From contig OY754465.1 of NCBI GenBank assembly GCA_963575645.1, positions 47,580,401 to 47,644,400 of the forward strand: a DNA stretch of 64,000 bases. Reading direction: 5' to 3'. Every line of letters starts with the position of its first letter. The stretch's first letter is position 1. The notes under the pieces were generated by a model. That model saw only the letters and a program-made list of their open reading frames with translations. It searched no databases and had not been told where the DNA came from. The DNA is from Xanthostigma xanthostigma (taxonomy: Eukaryota; Arthropoda; Insecta; Raphidioptera; Raphidiidae). Positions 47,620-58,727 of this stretch are shown one piece after another. The position numbers were made by a program, and so were the translations under genes.

Positions 47620-48040
47620 TATGGCATGTATCACTTTTGCGCATGCGCCGATTTTTCCCAAAAATTATACAAAACTCTTGAAAAAATAGATCGAATAAAA
47701 AACCGTTATGAAAAGTATACCATTCTTATATACAAACAACTTTATAACTTATATCTCTTCTGCGCATGCGCCGACTTTCCCTCAAAAAAAAACATTTTAC
47801 AAAACTGTCTTGTAAAATAGAATAAAAAACTATTATTAAAAGTACACCGCTATTATTAAAAAAAAAAACAACGACGGCATATATCTCTTGCGCATGCGCC
47901 GATTTTCCCCAAAAAATTTACAAAAATTTCTATTAAAAATAGATAGAAGAATAAACCGTTTTAAAAACTATATTATTATTATATAAAACAACATTATAAG
48001 AGATATATTCTTTTACGCATGCGCCGATGTTCCCCAAAAT
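47620..48040 (-). repeat. Four-unit array with NRF-1-type palindrome
   Basis: Units near 47637, 47760, 47887 and 48012 are spaced 123-127 bp. Each has GCGCATGCGCCGA or a near variant (the last reads ACGCATGCGC), followed by TTTTCCC.AAAA and TTTACAAAA.T words. It is the inverted counterpart of 23160-23640. Confidence 0.78.
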
Positions 48041-48820
48041 CAATAGGCCACTTCATATTTGCATATCAAACATCATCCCAAAATTTGGTTTCAATCCGAT
48101 CATCCGTGGTGTTAGAATGGTAAAAAATGTCAAAAGTGACGTTTGCATATTCTGTCAAAGTATTACCTATGTTCTAATAATTAGTTATTCAAATTGTTAA
48201 CTCAGAAGGCGTTGCTTTTCACAAATATTCGAAACGGCATCCGTTTTTGAACAAATGCTATCTTTTAATTTCATTATTGTAATAAATAATATTATCGACC
48301 AATTTTATTTGAAGACAGAACATACGCAATTTTTAAATTGCCATGTTAAACCGTGCAACAGAGAGAGATAACCGAAAGATGTTTGCCATCGGTTATATCA
48401 AATTGAATTTATTTCTATATAAATGTGTATAAAAAAACTGTTTGGGCATTTTCTGTTGTACGAAACTTATGTAAAATTTTCTCCTCTTTCGTTTAAGACA
48501 GGTTTCGAGCCGATCCGATTTAAAATGAGCGAGCTATAAGCAAAAAACTTCGTTTTTCATAAATTTCTCCCCTCTGGGGCCAAAATTCAAAAATCGGGCG
48601 ACGTTAGGATCTAAGTTACCCGGAGACGAATCGATCAAAAAAAAGTTTTTTAAAATCGGTCAAGGCGTTTGGGCTGTACGCGTGACACAAAAAAGTGGGA
48701 CGTACAGATTCACAGATTCACAGATTCACAGACGTACAGACAAAGCGAGTACATATAGGCGCTTTAGCTTACGCTATTCGCGCCTAAAAACGTTGAAATC
48801 AAACACTTTTATTGTTTACT

Positions 48821-49029
48821 AGAAAATAAATATGAGTCACCATAGGGGGCTTTGATTAAACTAAAATATAACCGTGGGGGGCATTTCTAGTTACATTATA
48901 GTCGAAGAAGACAGTCGAAAGCTAAATATGATTTCCAATCTCAAACAAATGAAAGTTTTCTACTAACTGCCCTTCACAATTTTATTTTAGTTTAATCAAA
49001 GCCCCTATGGTGACTCATATTTATTTTCT
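48821..49029. mobile_element. MITE with ATGAGTCACCATAGGGG ends
   Basis: AGAAAATAAATATGAGTCAC and GTGACTCATATTTATTTTCT are perfect inverses, with GGGCTTTGATTAAAC / GTTTAATCAAAGCCCC next inside. 56745-56900 contains a related unit (GGGGCTTTGATCAGAGTAAA, ATAATCGTGGGGTGCATTT). Confidence 0.8.
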
Positions 49030-49888
49030 AATTTTTTGTACATTATCGATTGTATAATAAAAGTGTATGTAACTTAAAAGTTTTTTACCTATTTTTTGAC
49101 TTTAGTTTTAAAACGGATGCTGGTGAAATTAATTTGTTCGATATATTGTGTTGTGATGACTAACACTGTTTTATGTATGAGAAGAGTGAGAAATGAACAA
49201 TTTGAGTAATTCGCGCAGTCGGAGAATTAATCTTATTTCGTCAAAAATATGACACAATGAACTTTACCTTATGTGACTATAACAGATATTATGTGAGAGG
49301 TATGCTTAATATTATAAAGGTGCGTGGAGTATGAAGGGGCATACTTCAATAACATCGAGAGTTGAGTAGGTATGCAGTAACGCAGTAACACTATCTTTAG
49401 TCCAAGCCCTTGGCCCTTGACCGAACGGCTTAAAACGCACGGCGTAGTATTAGCAACGCAGAACCGTATTCTGTCAGTTGTGTATCAAGAAATTACAAAT
49501 TCGCATGTTTTGTGTGAAATTAAACTTCTTCAGCGGCGATTAGAGCAATTAGAACTCCGTAGTCTAATGGCCAAAAAATAAGACCCTCATAATTTCACCG
49601 TGTCCGTCCGTCCATCGATCTGTCCGTATGTATGCTGACGATCTTTCATTATTTCTGCAATTTCTTTTAGCGAATTACAGCAAAAAAACTCAGCTTGTTC
49701 TTCATAAATTTTCCTCCTAATGTATTGACGACTCCTTTTGCTTTAATGAATTTAATAAAACTCAATAGTTGCTCTTCTACACTAATCATAATAATAAAGA
49801 GTCATAATTGTCACTTATTTTCAATAATATATACTACTTAAAAAAACATCGACTCTTAAATTTATCGCGTAATCATTTCTGATACTCT
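49030..49888. other. Unannotated stretch
   Basis: No gene supported. 49600-49640 carries GTGTCCGTCCGTCCATCG, similar in style to 22140, probably a repeat tail. Confidence 0.45.
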
Positions 49889-49985
49889 AAAGTGCTGTGC
49901 TTTAAAATACTATAACGGTCTTCCTACCGAAATGAACACATTACCATTTCCCAAGTTTAAAAGAGAGCTAAGTCTTTTATTCAAG
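49889..49985 (+). pseudogene. LINE remnant, C-terminal reverse-transcriptase-side fragment
   Basis: One open frame contains ALKYYNGLPTEM and FPKFKRELSLLF. This is the hydrophobic-N-LP-...-FK..L..LL pattern found at the C-terminal end of many insect non-LTR ORF2 proteins. Only about 32 codons remain, 5'-truncated. Confidence 0.55.
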
Positions 49986-50881
49986 GCAGTGGCACGTCAA
50001 GCCGATACTGGACAGGCAACCGGATGGTGAGTGGTAATTTGGGCCTTTGAGTGGTACAGAGCCCCCTGGTAGCGGCAAAAGTGACCCCAAATGGACAGAG
50101 GCGTGATATGGGGCTGGGGCAAAATCGAAAAATTTTTGAAAAGGCAACCGGATAAAAATGCAGTAGCATTGAAGGAAATACCCTAATTATATAATAAAAT
50201 TTTTTTGCCAGCCGAAACGCGCGGGCCGTTTTTGCACTAGCGAATAAAAAAAAAGTGAAAAGGCAACCGCTTCAAAATTAGTGAGCATACTTATTGACAC
50301 CACCAAACGTTGGAAAAAATTTCCTGATTGGCAGTTTCGGAGAAACAACCCCTCAAAGTCGCCGGAAAACTCTTTTTTTCGATTGTTTCAACAATAAGTA
50401 AAAAAAAACACTAAAAATTGTTCAATTCGGATGGCATTCGAAATTTATACTGTCAAGTACAAATAATGATGTGCACCAATGCCATCCAATTTAGATTAAA
50501 TTAACCCCTATTTAGCCACCTCCCAAACCTCATGAAAATAACAATTTCCATCTAAAGACCAGAATGATGAACATTTATATTTTCACGCACTCTATTGCAT
50601 CGTTGGACACATCTTTCAAAATTGATCATTCGCATAAAATTTATATTTCGATAAGTAGAAGGAAAGCTGGGATGTTCTTTATTTGGATTAGTGTCAAAAT
50701 TGGAGGAGCTTGAAACTTGTTTTCGTCTGTAGATGACCTATCATCGACTTCAGGATTTCATTAGTTCTTTCTGGCATTTATTTGACGGTTGGCATGCCGA
50801 AAACTTAAATTAGCTAAAAATTGTATATGTTACATTTTTTTACAGTTAACAATGTACATTCTAAATTATTATAAGATAAAT
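49986..50881. other. Unannotated stretch with AGGCAACCG repeats
   Basis: AAAGGCAACCG-type words occur at about 50012, 50140 and 50259, spaced near 120 bp, hinting at a decayed tandem repeat. No gene supported. Confidence 0.4.
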
Positions 50882-51754
50882 ATTGCACATACCGCTAAAC
50901 TAGCGGTATGTGCTTTATTATCGCTTTGTGCGTCAGAGCTGACTTTGGTTCATATAAGAAGTTATATCTAAGTTAGTTTCACACGAAATCCATTCAAATT
51001 GAAGCTTTTTGAAAAGAGGAGATTCTAATCTATAAAATAGAACCATTTTCAAATCAATTCGAGTTCATAAATACTATTAAAATTGTAATTGAAAATCACA
51101 AACAGCAGTTGTCGGTTGGTCTGTACGTATGTACGTACGTACGTATGTACGTACGTACGTCACGACTCTACAGATCGCAATTTTGGTCGGATTGCCTTGG
51201 GTTATATTTTATTCACTTTGTTTACTATCAGACCAGAACCCTATTTAAATTCACTAAAATGTGTTCAGTAGTTTAATTTTTATAAACAGTTTTATTTTAT
51301 TATTTTTGACAGCTAATAGTTTAAAAAAACAATATAATAATTGCTGTGTAAATATAGTGTAATCCATAAAACAAGTGCTACACTTCTATACCGTGATAAC
51401 ACCACTAGACGTATTAGGCCGCCGTGGCGTAATGGTTATGCCGTTGGATCCCCAAGGGCAAGGTCCCTGGGTTCGATTCCTTACGAAATCATTGATTTTT
51501 TTCTTTTTTTTTTCTTTTTATTTTTGTTTTAATTTATTCCACTTGATATTAATTATATATTATATTATGTATAGTTCTTAATTTTTTTTATTTTTGCAAA
51601 CTTAAAAAAAAATATTTTTTCAATTTTTAATTATTTATTTCTTTAAATTTTTAAATCTTTTTAAATTTATTAAAAATATTTTTTAATTGTTATTTTTTTA
51701 TCATACAGTGGAAAACTTGCGGGATGTGCACTTTTGGTTTTGCCAACTATTTTC
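50882..51754 (+). repeat. tRNA-module repeat family, copy B
   Basis: Full-length partner of 17495-18194 with a better hairpin (GCACATACCGCTA/TAGCGGTATGTGC), a GTAC microsatellite at 51123-51162, and extra T-rich sequence. It ends in the same GTGCACTTTTGGTTTTGCCA block. Confidence 0.75.
51417..51488 (+). tRNA. tRNA-like module of copy B
   Basis: A box TGGCGTAATGG (51425-51435) and B box GGTTCGATTCC (51470-51480). The middle (CCGTTGGATCCCCAAGGGC) differs strongly from copy A although the flanks on both sides align. A long T tract follows. Best read as a tRNA-derived promoter, not a working tRNA. Confidence 0.55.
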
Positions 51755-52768
51755 AATTTTTTGCTTGATATAAGTAATGTTTTTATTAGAAGCTGTGATT
51801 TTTTTAGGAGCAAAATAATAATTTAAATATAATTCCTATATGTGTTGAGTACGTCATAAATGTATTGAGATGTTTCCTGAAAGGAAATGAAAATAAAAAT
51901 ATAACATGAAAACCCATATTAGATTATTATAAATATAACTGCTTGAAAATAAAGAATATTTCCGGCCAGTTTTTCATGGCGTGAATATGGACGCTAAACT
52001 ATTTTAATACACGTTCAATTTACAAGTTTTGCTCATTTCCTGTTGTTGATTCAAACGATAAGTTATTACTTCTCGTGTTTTAGCTGGAAAAGTTTATTGT
52101 GACCATTTCGTAGGTTTAAATATGGACATAATTTCTTCATTATAAAAACTTTTGATGTGTGAGCTATTTTCGGAATAAAAAAAACGTGTTGACTTGATCG
52201 AATAATCAAACAATGCCAATTGTTCTTAGTGGTTATTTTATTGATTTATGTTCCTTCTTAATTTTAGAAACTCTGTATTTAGTCTGTTAATTGATTACGT
52301 CAACAAAAATTTTTTTGGACATTAAAAACTAAAGATGGCATGTTTAGAGTGAAAATAATTGAACAATTCGAGATATGCCAAACGTTTATTCAATTATTCG
52401 AATGATTTTTATAACTATTAGTTACGACTTATAATACAATCTCCAGTAATTAATTATTATACTACGCTCTTTCTTTACTCATGGAATTGTTTCTCTTAAA
52501 TTGAATTTCGTAGTATTGAATAGAATTACTTGTCTTTTAGCTGCCTGTGTTCTATTATAGGCATTGCATGCAGGTGACTCTAAGTTTCATAATCGAAAAC
52601 TAAAGCTTAATTATTTCTTTTTAGTAATCATATTGAATGCAAGCAGATCGATTGAATTTTGTTTTCAATCGCATAGTAGTACCTAACCAATAATATTATT
52701 TGGACTTTATATAAGTTTGCAAACGTCAAAACATGATATAAAATAAAAGTTACATGAAAAAATTTACA
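51755..52768. other. Unannotated stretch with split-repeat partner
   Basis: 52370-52590 matches two separated pieces at 61450-61600 and 62670-62760 (TTACGACTTATAATACAATC, CTCCAGTAAT, TACGCTCTTTC, GTAGGTGACTCT-like). No gene supported. Confidence 0.45.
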
Positions 52769-53160
52769 TTATATGGGCACTATATTCATTAAATGTTCTT
52801 TCAAATGTTTTTGGAAAAGAATGTATCTTGTTTCCTTTTGCATCGCTTGGGGAAGCTTTTGAAAAATGTTATGTCCAACATAAAGTGGCGACTTTTCATA
52901 AAAGGTTGTGCGATGTTTGAAATCAATAAAAGATTTATTTCTTAATCCATCTCGTCCTCCTGTCAGAATTTTTACAAATAAGTGTCTTTGATGCATGTGA
53001 GACAAATAGCTCATATGCGTATATTCCAAAGACTGTTAAAATTTTCTCGATTTTAAATACAGTCTTACAAGTTTCTCTTTGTTTTAAGTTGTATATCAAT
53101 CTGATTATTCGTTTTTGCAGAATCAATACCCTGTCTGCTTCAGTGCTGCAGCCCTATTAT
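52769..53160 (-). pseudogene. LINE remnant: end of reverse transcriptase ORF, frameshifted
   Basis: The upstream frame reads STEADRVLILQKRIIRLIYN and then CKTVFKIEKILTVFGIYAYE, the typical LQKRAIRII.N......F..L.ILT....Y. block after the RT domain of insect LINEs. It then continues in another frame with TTFYEKSPLYVG and IFQKLPQAM. So at least one frameshift separates the two halves. The 5' part is missing. Confidence 0.75.
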
Positions 53161-53227
53161 ACTAGGATTCCATATTTTATTGTAGAATATATGTATTATG
53201 TGTGCATAGTAATAGTTTAACATAGGT

Positions 53228-53393
53228 TGAAAGTTTTAAAAGATGGTTTTATGGTTAGCGCTACTCAAGCTTACAACTGTTTAACAGCTGAAATTAAAAA
53301 AATTAAAGATCTAAATAAATTTATAAAAGCTGTAAAGAAATTTTTATTACTTAAATTGTTTTATAAAGTATCTGATTTTATAACTATATAATA
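53228..53393 (+). pseudogene. LINE remnant, C-terminal end (plus strand)
   Basis: The frame contains ATQAYNCLTAEIKKIKDLNK, FIKAVKKFLLLKLFYKVSDF and a TAA stop, matching the usual end of ORF2 (N.LP..IK......F....K..LL...FY...EF). It is followed by a TATTATTATTATTA tail, a common LINE 3' end. It lies close to, and in opposite orientation from, the fragment at 52769-53160. Confidence 0.7.
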
Positions 53394-54066
53394 GCTGCTT
53401 TGTAAATTATATTATCTGCTCTGTGTCTTGTCATATACTGTGTAGTCAAAATGACCAAATATATTATTATTATTATATATTATTATAAAATTTTTAAGCC
53501 CAACTCTGAAGCAACGGTAGTTCTAAAACATTCTACGCGGCCGTGTGCCTTGGGACAATCTTACAGAAGGAGGAAGAAGCGGTAGCAGAAGATGAGGAAC
53601 GGCCAAGATATAAGGTTGCGAGAACGCGAATACTGTCCTTTAGAGGTAGAGGTACAGAGGATAGTACAGGACAGAGCACACAGTGTGGCCAACCTAAAGG
53701 GCTATAATGGGTAATGAGAGGTCGCTTTGCCTTCGCTCGCGAGATGAAAGCCTTGTGCAAACCATCATTCCGTACATTTTGCTCTCTTCTCCACTCTACT
53801 CCTTTTCTCTATTCTCTATATCTACATGCTTAATGCTGTCTAATATTATTCCACTGCCGTGTTTCATTTTTGAACAGGAATTGGATTTAGACGAGATTTT
53901 CACTTTTAATGAAATATTCACGAAATGCCGTTTATTAATTTTTAACTCAACTTCCTGCTGAGATAACAACAATAACATCACTGATTAATTATTATATACC
54001 GCTTTCTCATATTAAATCATCCCGCTTTTTAGAGGTACTTACGTATTTACTTATGTGTACAGTAGT
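53394..54066. other. Stretch with GC-richer block
   Basis: 53520-53760 is GC-rich and open in more than one frame. The plus frame has LQKEEEAVAEDEERP, an acidic run without recognised family. It may be a transposon-protein fragment. Nothing firm. Confidence 0.35.
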
Positions 54067-54420
54067 GTACATAATAATAATAATAATAATTCTTTATTAT
54101 CCATGACAAAATATTTGTGTGGAATCGTCAAAATACATAATTATTTACAATCATTATAATTAAAATCATTAAAATTGGTGGATAAAAATTCATCAAGTGA
54201 GTATATGGTGTTTTTAGCAGTAACGATGTTATTTTAGTTTTAAATACATTTAGGCTCTTAACTTCTTTAATGCAAGTAGGAAGATGATTATAGCATTTAA
54301 TTGCAACGATTAGATGATTATTACTTGATAAATTATATGTAAAAGAAATTATGCAGACGTATAACTCCTAGAGTTAAATTATTATAAGTCCAGGATAAAA
54401 GTAATACAAGATAACAGAAA
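54067..54420 (-). pseudogene. LINE remnant, C-terminal end with ATT tail
   Basis: The minus frame reads KCYNHLPTCIKEVKSLNVFK, then TKITSLLLKTPYTHLMNFY, again the ORF2 C-terminal pattern. The minus-strand 3' end is AATAAAGAATT plus an ATT microsatellite (54067-54092), typical of LINE tails. Confidence 0.75.
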
Positions 54421-54597
54421 TAAAACGTAACACTCAGGTAAATGTCGTCAAAAAACCGCTCGAGTGCGAGTTCGATATCGCGACGAGGGTTTCGTACCAT
54501 ATTTTTTTCGCATTACTTCTCCAAACCCTTTTATTTTTTTTCGAAACGGATATATAATACAATCGTTACCAACAGACAGGAAAAATATAGGTATTAA

Positions 54598-54883
54598 TCT
54601 ATACTAATATATAAAGCCGAATAGTTTGTTTATTTGTTTGTTTGGTTGAACGCGCTTATCTCAGGAACTACTGGTTTGAATTAAAAAATCTTTTTTTTTG
54701 TTGGATAACAATTTATCGAGGAAGACTATAAACTATACAATATCACGCTATGAGTAATAGGAGCGGAGCATCAATGAAAATAAAGTCCGTCCGACAAAAA
54801 CTTGTGAACGGTAACTCCAATCATTATGTCCCTGCCCCCTATTCGTTCTTTTACACCTGAGTGAAACCGGGATGGACCGCTAG
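54598..54883 (+). mobile_element. Non-autonomous Helitron
   Basis: Starts TCTATACTAATATATAAAGC and ends with AGTGAAACCGGGATGGACCG, CTAG, flanked by A and T. The 3' hairpin is weakened (CACCTGAGTG instead of CACCCGGGTG). Confidence 0.82.
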
Positions 54884-55019
54884 TTAATGATAAGTTCGTA
54901 AAATTTATTTCTGTAAATCTCTAAGACCTAGGTTTTTTATATTCTGTTTAAAAAAAAAATAGGTACCTTAGTTTCTGATACAAATGTTCTATTTGCACCT
55001 ATTTTTCAGAATATCATAT

Positions 55020-55173
55020 TTAAATACGGATGGAAAAAAGTTGTGGTACCAATTAGAGTATGTTAATTTTAATGAGGGAAAGTGCACATTGCACAATATA
55101 ATATGTTTCATCACGATATGTGCAAATTAACACATTCAAATCGGTACCACAACTTATTTCCTTCCCGCATTTA
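55020..55173. mobile_element. MITE with GTTGTGGTACC arms
   Basis: GGAAAAAAGTTGTGGTACC and GGTACCACAACTTATTTCC are inverse, with TTAAATACGG outside and further partial pairing inside (GTGCACATTGCACA). Confidence 0.7.
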
Positions 55174-56054
55174 TATAGAACAGGACAATTTCAGGACAAA
55201 CTCATTTAATAAAAACACAACTTTAAAACCTTAAAATTTAATGAATTTCGACCACTTATGGCTACCACTAGTATTTTTAAATATGTTTCTTATTAAAATA
55301 TTTTTGTACCTATTCTTCGTAACAAGTTCTTTAAACAATGACATATAAAATTTAAAAAAACAAAACGCTTGATTTGCTTCCTCTTTAATTATTATATGAA
55401 TTTGTTGCAGTAAAGTGAGTTTATAAGATCTATTACTGTACCAAACAAGTTGCTACTTTGCATGATTTCTGAGAATATCGGCTGTGACAGACGGTATTTA
55501 AAAAAGTAATTTAAAAATACATATAAATAATATTATATAAGATTCATTAAGTACGTATTTTACGTATATTGAGTTGTATTGTTGCAACTAAAAAAAATAA
55601 CAAGATTTATTGACTTTTATTTTCCGTGTATTTATCATCTATTCCTTGACAGATAATCGAGGTTCTACACTAAGTATAGTCTGTATTGATTTGACTAAAG
55701 TTTCTACAATCTTGTTAGTTCAGTGGACTATTACTCAATTGTCTATAAAACTGCTTGTTAAATATTATTCCTATGCTATTTATTTATTCTAATGTAAATA
55801 AAAAAGTATATATAATGAAATTACTGACAATATGTGTTTTTTATATACATTGATATGAATTTAAATCGGGACTAGTAAATACTAATATGTTTGCATGAAT
55901 GCAAATTGAATATTGATTCGGAAGGTAATTAATTAATGTACTTATAAGATCGATAATACTGTATACTAATTATCATAAATAAACAGGAAATTAAAATTAA
56001 TTATCTGTGTAAATGTGGCTAAGCCATGCATACAAAATTACAACAATGTATATT
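55174..56054. other. Unannotated stretch
   Basis: AT-rich, no gene or bounded repeat seen. Confidence 0.45.
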
Positions 56055-56230
56055 GTATATGTCGCCGGGATATTGTCAAACCCGTGATATTATAATTTCA
56101 CAAAGATTCGTGATATTATAATTTCACTAAGTGAAATTATAATATCACGAATCTTTGTCAATCGTGATATTGTAATTTCACTAGTGAAATTACAAAATCA
56201 CGGATTTGACAATATCCCGGCGACATATAC
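56055..56230. mobile_element. Nested palindrome element, CGCCGGGATATTGTCAAA ends
   Basis: The outer arms GTATATGTCGCCGGGATATT and its inverse are perfect. Inside, four copies of GTGATATTATAATTTCAC-type words in alternating orientation form two further hairpins. About 176 bp in total, non-coding. Confidence 0.85.
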
Positions 56231-57036
56231 ATTCCAATCATATGTGTAAATAGAAGACTAAAAAATTTTCTAATTTTTTCTATGTTTGAGAGCAGTCAGA
56301 AACAAATGGAAATAGACTTAGATAGTGACCAAGAGACGTAACATGATAAAATTTCCGCCTTGTTTCCGTCTCTTTTCAGTCTTTTATTCATACTCATCAA
56401 GGATAACTAATATTTCAGTTTCGATTCAGCCTGTTTTTCGATACAGCTATTCTAATATAAAACTCTCAGTTTCGTTTCAGTTTTACTTCAGGGTGAAAAA
56501 ATATTTCCGCCTCATTTCAGTCTGAATTCCGTCTTCACTTTCTCCATGTAAAACGTTTTCAGTCTATTTTCAGTCAGCTCTCAGTGCAAATAATATTTTT
56601 CGCCTTATTTTAGACTGACTTCCATTTAAAATTCATTTTTTAGTCTCTTTTACAGTCTTATATTTTCACCCGGGATTTGCTTTTCAAATATAAAATAATA
56701 ATGTTAAATTTGTTCAGCGGTTTTATTGTGCAATCGATGATGTACTAAAAACTAGAAAATAATTTAGACTTATCAATCTGGGGCTTTGATCAGAGTAAAA
56801 TATAATCGTGGGGTGCATTTAGTAGACAATAGTACGGTCGAAGTAGACGATCATGAGTCAAATATGATTTCCAAGCTTCACCAAACTTCCAGATTGGTGA
56901 TCCAAAATTATTTTCTAGCTTTTAGTACATTGTCAATTCGAATCACGAATCGTTATGTATTAAAGTATTCGAATAACGCGCTTGATTCCTCAAAAAAGTT
57001 TCGAATACTAACTAGAACTATGTAAATAGCCCAAAA
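56231..57036. other. Unannotated stretch
   Basis: 56340-56660 is rich in TTTCAGTCT-like words, a low-complexity TE-like tract. 56745-56900 is related to the 48821-49029 MITE. Confidence 0.4.
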
Positions 57037-57614
57037 TCCCAGAGCCGCCAGACACAACCTATTTTTAAATATATGAAACCTTACGTTTTGAGTAGTGTTT
57101 TATGTACTTAGAACGCTTGGCGTACCTCCATCATTGAGTCTGTGACAATTAATGTACAAGAAAGGTGAGTAAAAATAAGAGTCACTTAATTTAAATTTAA
57201 ATGGCTGATATTTATATATGTTTTGTAAAATATCACTATAAATTAGTATCCAGTATCGCCAGTCACTTTCCGCTGACCACAACTTCTCTCAGAGAAAAAT
57301 TAATGAGCTTCACTTATTTTTAAATGCTTGGTTTTTATATATGTTATTCAGACAACTATTACAAAATTATATTTCAACAGCCAGATAAATAATTGTAATG
57401 ACTAAATATCCCCCCACACGTAAAAAATAGTCAGCTGTTAGTATATGAGCGCGAGAGCTTTTTGAATATTTTTTACGTCTGGGGGGATGTTTGGTCATTA
57501 CAATTTGTCTGGCTGTTGAAATATAATTTTGAAAGCGTTCTAAGTACATAAAACACTACTCAAAACGTAAAGTTTCATTTATTTAAAAATAGGTTGTGTT
57601 TGGCAGCTCTGGGA
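57037..57614. mobile_element. MITE with 80-bp TIRs (TCCCAGAGC ends) holding a nested MITE
   Basis: The outer left arm TCCCAGAGCCGCCAGACACA through GTACTTAGAACGC and the right arm GCGTTCTAAGTACATAAAAC through TGGCAGCTCTGGGA are inverse. The CAGAG ends resemble hAT, but flanking 8-mers do not match. A second inverted repeat lies inside at 57362-57531. Confidence 0.8.
57362..57531. mobile_element. Inner MITE, CAAAATTATATTTCAACAG ends
   Basis: CAAAATTATATTTCAACAGC and GCTGTTGAAATATAATTTTG are perfect inverses, with ACATCCCCCCAGACG-type words also paired. It lies immediately beside the outer right arm. Confidence 0.78.
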
Positions 57615-58630
57615 TCTTACTCTAAAATATATTATCTTAAAAATTCAATTGAAGTATTGCAAATAATATCAGTATTTTGTCTTCTGATTTCTTTAAGGTA
57701 TTATAGTTGAATACCGCCATTAAAGTTTATAAACAATAGTCGTTGTCACGCAATCAATTGAAAAGTTCGCCGGATGACGTCCTCCCCCACTACAATCCAA
57801 CTGAACGAGGTAGCCTCTGTAATCTAGCAACCTTGGTTTTGGTGTAAGTATGACTTTAGGTCTGTTCGAGCAAGCTAGAGTCACAATAGGATCACATTAA
57901 ATGAGTCATTCTCGAATGGCACGCGTGCGTCTAACGGCTGTGAGCTTCCCGTAGTTGCTTTCGGTATCTCTTCACAATATCTTGTGTGATGGCATTGTTG
58001 TTGCTGTGTTTCTCTATTTATGTACAATATTCGGTTCGTTTAATTTTCGGCCATGGCGCACACAGACTGAACAGGAGGCACATATTACGTGTATGCATAT
58101 ACAATATATTTTGTATACCGTGTTCATAATTGAGCATTTAACACCGTTTTGAGAAATGGAATTAAATTGGCTTTAGGCATTTAATGTACCTAATGCTATG
58201 CCATGCAAGTATATTGCCCTTATTATAACCTTAAGGACTCCACTTTAATAATTAATACAGTTAATTTACTTTGACCTCTGTTCTTTGATGGTGATTCACT
58301 TATTAAAAGGAGAGACGTTGCCATGTTGTGTTTTTGCTATTGTGTATCTACTGTTTATACTAATAAAGTAATTACGCTTCACTAAAACCATTTTCTTGCT
58401 TATGTTACATACTGTCTTTTTTGAAAGATGAAAATTTATTTGATATTAATGTAAACTTAGATTAAAAAGCAAACCTTTACCTTACTTATTAATTATAAAA
58501 AACCCAGATAAATTCAAAGCTATGAGGTTATACGTAAAAGCACGAATGACAGCTGTTCACGACTATTGGCTGGCGGAAGTAGGGGCAGTGTCATGGTGCG
58601 GTGTACATGATTACTATTTTTCTTTATAGC
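57615..58630. other. Unannotated stretch with GC-richer block
   Basis: 57760-58080 is GC-richer and contains TGACGTCC and GGCACGCGTGCG. A short frame at 58000 begins ATG GCA TTG TTG TTG CTG, but no domain or splice support exists. No gene called. Confidence 0.4.
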
Positions 58631-58727
58631 CGGTCGAAAGTACGTATTTTCCGGCATTAGTGCGAGTAAATATAAATGTTAGACTAACTGCCTTAAAATT
58701 GATGCCGGAAATACGTACTTTCGACCG
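58631..58727. repeat. Short inverted repeat, CGGTCGAAAGTACGTA arms
   Basis: CGGTCGAAAGTACGTATTTT and its inverse AAATACGTACTTTCGACCG, then CCGGCAT/ATGCCGG, flank a 45-base loop. Probably a small MITE. Confidence 0.75.

Larger units (their letters stand above)
45788..48790 (-). mobile_element. GGCGCG-ended element, long copy with two tandem arrays
   Basis: An inverted relative of 22514-23930. Its right end TTCGCGCCTAAAAA and left end AATTCAAGAATTACAAGGCG match that copy's two ends. Inside, from left to right, are a direct repeat of about 120 bp (46190-46375, GCAGTGAAACG...GGGGTG), a nine-unit 120-bp array (46382-47370), and a four-unit array (47620-48040). A conserved 700-bp block with GACAGGTTTCGA and CAAAATTCAAAAATCGGGCG follows. 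No transposase frame. The superfamily is unassigned. Confidence 0.75.

Noticed and set aside
46360..48040. CRISPR-like appearance of regularly spaced repeats
   Set aside because: The units are contiguous satellite copies without unique spacers, in a eukaryotic repeat.
57955..58152. Short frames with hydrophobic starts near 58000
   Set aside because: Two overlapping frames compete, neither with domain, splice or composition support beyond a modest GC rise.
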